Below, in pieces: positions 19,928 through 21,598 of a stretch of 21,598 nt of DNA; the stretch's first letter is position 1, and every line of letters starts with the position of its first letter. The notes under the pieces are model-generated. The model worked only from the letters and a program-made list of their open reading frames with translations. It was not told where the DNA came from and ran no database searches. This DNA is from Apostichopus leukothele (Eukaryota; Echinodermata; Holothuroidea; Aspidochirotida; Stichopodidae), in assembly GCA_010014835.2 (NCBI GenBank), contig JAAAKB020119807.1:1-21598 (forward strand), written 5' to 3'. The translations under genes were made by a program, and so were the position numbers.

Positions 19928-21481
19928 ATCAGACAGCATTGGGGATATCCCCAATAGGGAGAGAGTACCACATCAATCTGTTAGAAATGTTGGCTGTCAG
20001 ATGAGCATTGGAGGCCTTCCTGCTACAAGTAAGAAGCTCCAGAGTGACAATCTGCACTGACAACACCACGGTGGTGGCCTATGTCAACCATCAAGGGGGG
20101 ACACATTCTACCAAGTTGCATCATCCTGGGAACTGCTGATACAGTGCAAAGAATGGAACGTAACCCTGCAGGCATCTCACATTGCAGGGAAGAGGAACGT
20201 GATGGCAGATGCTGTGTCAAGTGGGACCTTAGACCCCAACGAGTGGTCCCTAACCATGGGGAGACCTCTGATAGACCTGTTAGCAACCATCCAGAATGCC
20301 AAGCTACAGGTCTTCTACACTAGGCGGTTCCATCAAAGACATCAAACAGACGCTTTGTTGCTTCAATGGGATTACATGGTGGCATATGCCTTCCCACCCG
20401 AATGTCTACTCAGCCAAGTCATGCAGAATATCAGGTGGTCCAGAGGACAATTACTTCTGATAGCGCCATTTTGTTCCATGGAGGCCATGGTTCAGGTAGT
20501 TGCTCCAACTACTATTGGACTTCCCAGTGATCACATTGGACACACCTGATCTGTTGTCGCAGAGAAGAGGAACCCTATTACACCCATACATCAAAGGGCT
20601 GAACTTAGTTGCCTGGAACTGTCTGGACTTCCCTCAGACAAAAGGGCTTTAGGGGGCAGGTGCCTTGATGGCAGCCAATGCAAAGAGAGAATCTACAGTT
20701 CCCAATGACAGAGATTTGGAGAGTTATGTGATGGTAGACAGATTTCTCCTACCAAAATTTCTGTGACAGCCTTATGTAGTTTCCTGCAGAAGCTGTTCAA
20801 GGAAAGGAAACAAGTGGCCACCATTAAGAACCACCATTAAGAACTAAAGGTCGGCAATTTTGGTGGTTCACGAAGGGTTCAGGGATGACTCGAGCCCTCG
20901 AACCAACAAATATGTCTCCTAACTCCTCAGAGGGATGGCCAATAAAAGACCAAGGGTCACATGGTTGGCTCCTTCGTGGGGCTTGTCAGCAGTGCTTCAG
21001 GCCTTAACATTGCAACCTCACAAACAGATTTGTTCAGCCTCTCTGGGGGCATTAAGGAAGCAAACTGTGTCCCTCATTGAGGTAGCCTCGGCAAGTAAGA
21101 AGGAGTTGTTCACATGCACTGTCAACGAAGAGTAATCACATTTGGTTAAAAAAACATGGGGTCAGGCTGGTCCTGGATCCGGTGTTCATAGCCAAAAAGC
21201 AAGAGTTGGCTGTTCTCCTGGGAGACATATTTATCCCGGAATTCAAGACCATGTCCTCTGTTGCAGAAGACAAGCTATGGCTCCCAGTCAGAGCCCTATT
21301 ATGGTATCTGAAGAGACGGGGAGGCTTCCGGGGCAGCCAAAAGCTTGTTCATCTTACCACGAATGCCATTCTCCAGCAGCCTAGAGAACACCAACAACAT
21401 TTGTGACTTCTTACTTATCGAAAACTTTACAGGCCAAGTCTGCCCTGGTAGCATGGTGTTGCTGGTTTCGTTGAGTATGTT

Positions 21482-21534
21482 CCCCCCCCCCCCCCCCCCC
21501 CCCCCCGCCCCCCCCCCCCCCCCCCACCCCCCCC
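21482..21534 (+). repeat. poly-C low-complexity tract
   Basis: About 53 bases of almost pure C, interrupted by one G and one A, followed by a C/T-rich stretch to about 21555. The minus strand is a long G-run able to form G-quadruplexes. The tract sits at or near the right part of the DIRS fossil. Homopolymers this long are also prone to sequencing and assembly error, so the length may not be exact. Confidence 0.9.
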
Positions 21535-21598
21535 ACTCCTCCTTCCCCCTCCTTGCTCAAGCTATCCAGTGTGAACCTAACCACTCATACTTGCTCAT

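Larger units (their letters stand above)
18153..21598 (+). mobile_element. DIRS-type tyrosine-recombinase retroelement, long fossil (copy 2)
   Basis: A broken but long copy of the same family as 1250-2341, on the host-gene strand, starting with a left inverted terminal repeat and running off or close to the window end. Parts in order: a gag-like region with an arginine/glycine-rich tail (about 18300-18695), reverse transcriptase (about 18840-19450, with the YLxDW-type active-site box near 19385), RNase H and the following segment (about 19700-20550, with ADA, EWSL and YAFPP blocks), and a tyrosine recombinase region (about 20560-21420). No integrase or protease is seen, as expected for DIRS. 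It has many interruptions in every part and is an old, inactive copy. The right terminal repeat is not in the window. Confidence 0.88.

Noticed and set aside
17640-21598. Search for the terminal MINDY3 exon (VMYVEGTAVVMGFEDP-like segment)
   Set aside because: No matching segment with an acceptor site was found; it is presumably downstream of the window.

Overview
The window looks like animal nuclear DNA: AT-rich, with short exons scattered through long introns, decayed mobile elements and simple tandem repeats. I see no operons, ribosome binding sites, CRISPR arrays, tRNA or rRNA genes. Dispersed repeats rich in AGGTCAAAGGTCA-type direct repeats, together with DIRS-type retroelements, suggest a marine invertebrate deuterostome, most likely an echinoderm (a sea cucumber would fit). 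That assignment rests on memory of repeat style and is not firm.

The backbone is one plus-strand host gene. Seven consecutive internal exons (3529-3602, 4793-4872, 12704-12774, 13429-13509, 14994-15139, 16435-16522, 17565-17639) join in frame with correct splice sites. They give about 205 codons that follow MINDY3 (FAM188A/CARP), a deubiquitinase specific for K48-linked ubiquitin chains. The catalytic histidine is present. The catalytic cysteine and N-terminal third lie upstream of the window, and the last roughly 50 residues lie downstream. The whole window is therefore the inside of one gene, and almost everything else is intron.

Layout: 1-80 may be the tip of a small transposon; 1250-2341 is a truncated DIRS fossil in the upstream intron, ending in its right inverted terminal repeat; 3716-3835 is a 60-bp tandem duplication; 5391-5652 is an unassigned exon-like ORF; 5700-6130 holds dispersed repeat units with nuclear-receptor-like half-sites; 8973-9047 is a weak minus-strand exon candidate; 9331-11654 is a 2.3-kb DNA transposon with matching 12-bp inverted termini, a TAAA target duplication and many copies of a 14-bp motif; 12751-13012 is a tandem array that copies the exon 3/intron junction, including its splice donor; 16800-17010 is another dispersed repeat; 18153 to the window end is a second, much longer DIRS fossil in the last visible intron, with gag-like, reverse transcriptase/RNase H and tyrosine recombinase regions, ending near a poly-C tract.

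The items most worth attention are the DNA transposon with its unusual internal motif, which I cannot place in a known superfamily, the splice-donor minisatellite at exon 3, and the two same-strand DIRS copies whose opposite ends carry inverted copies of the same terminal repeat.
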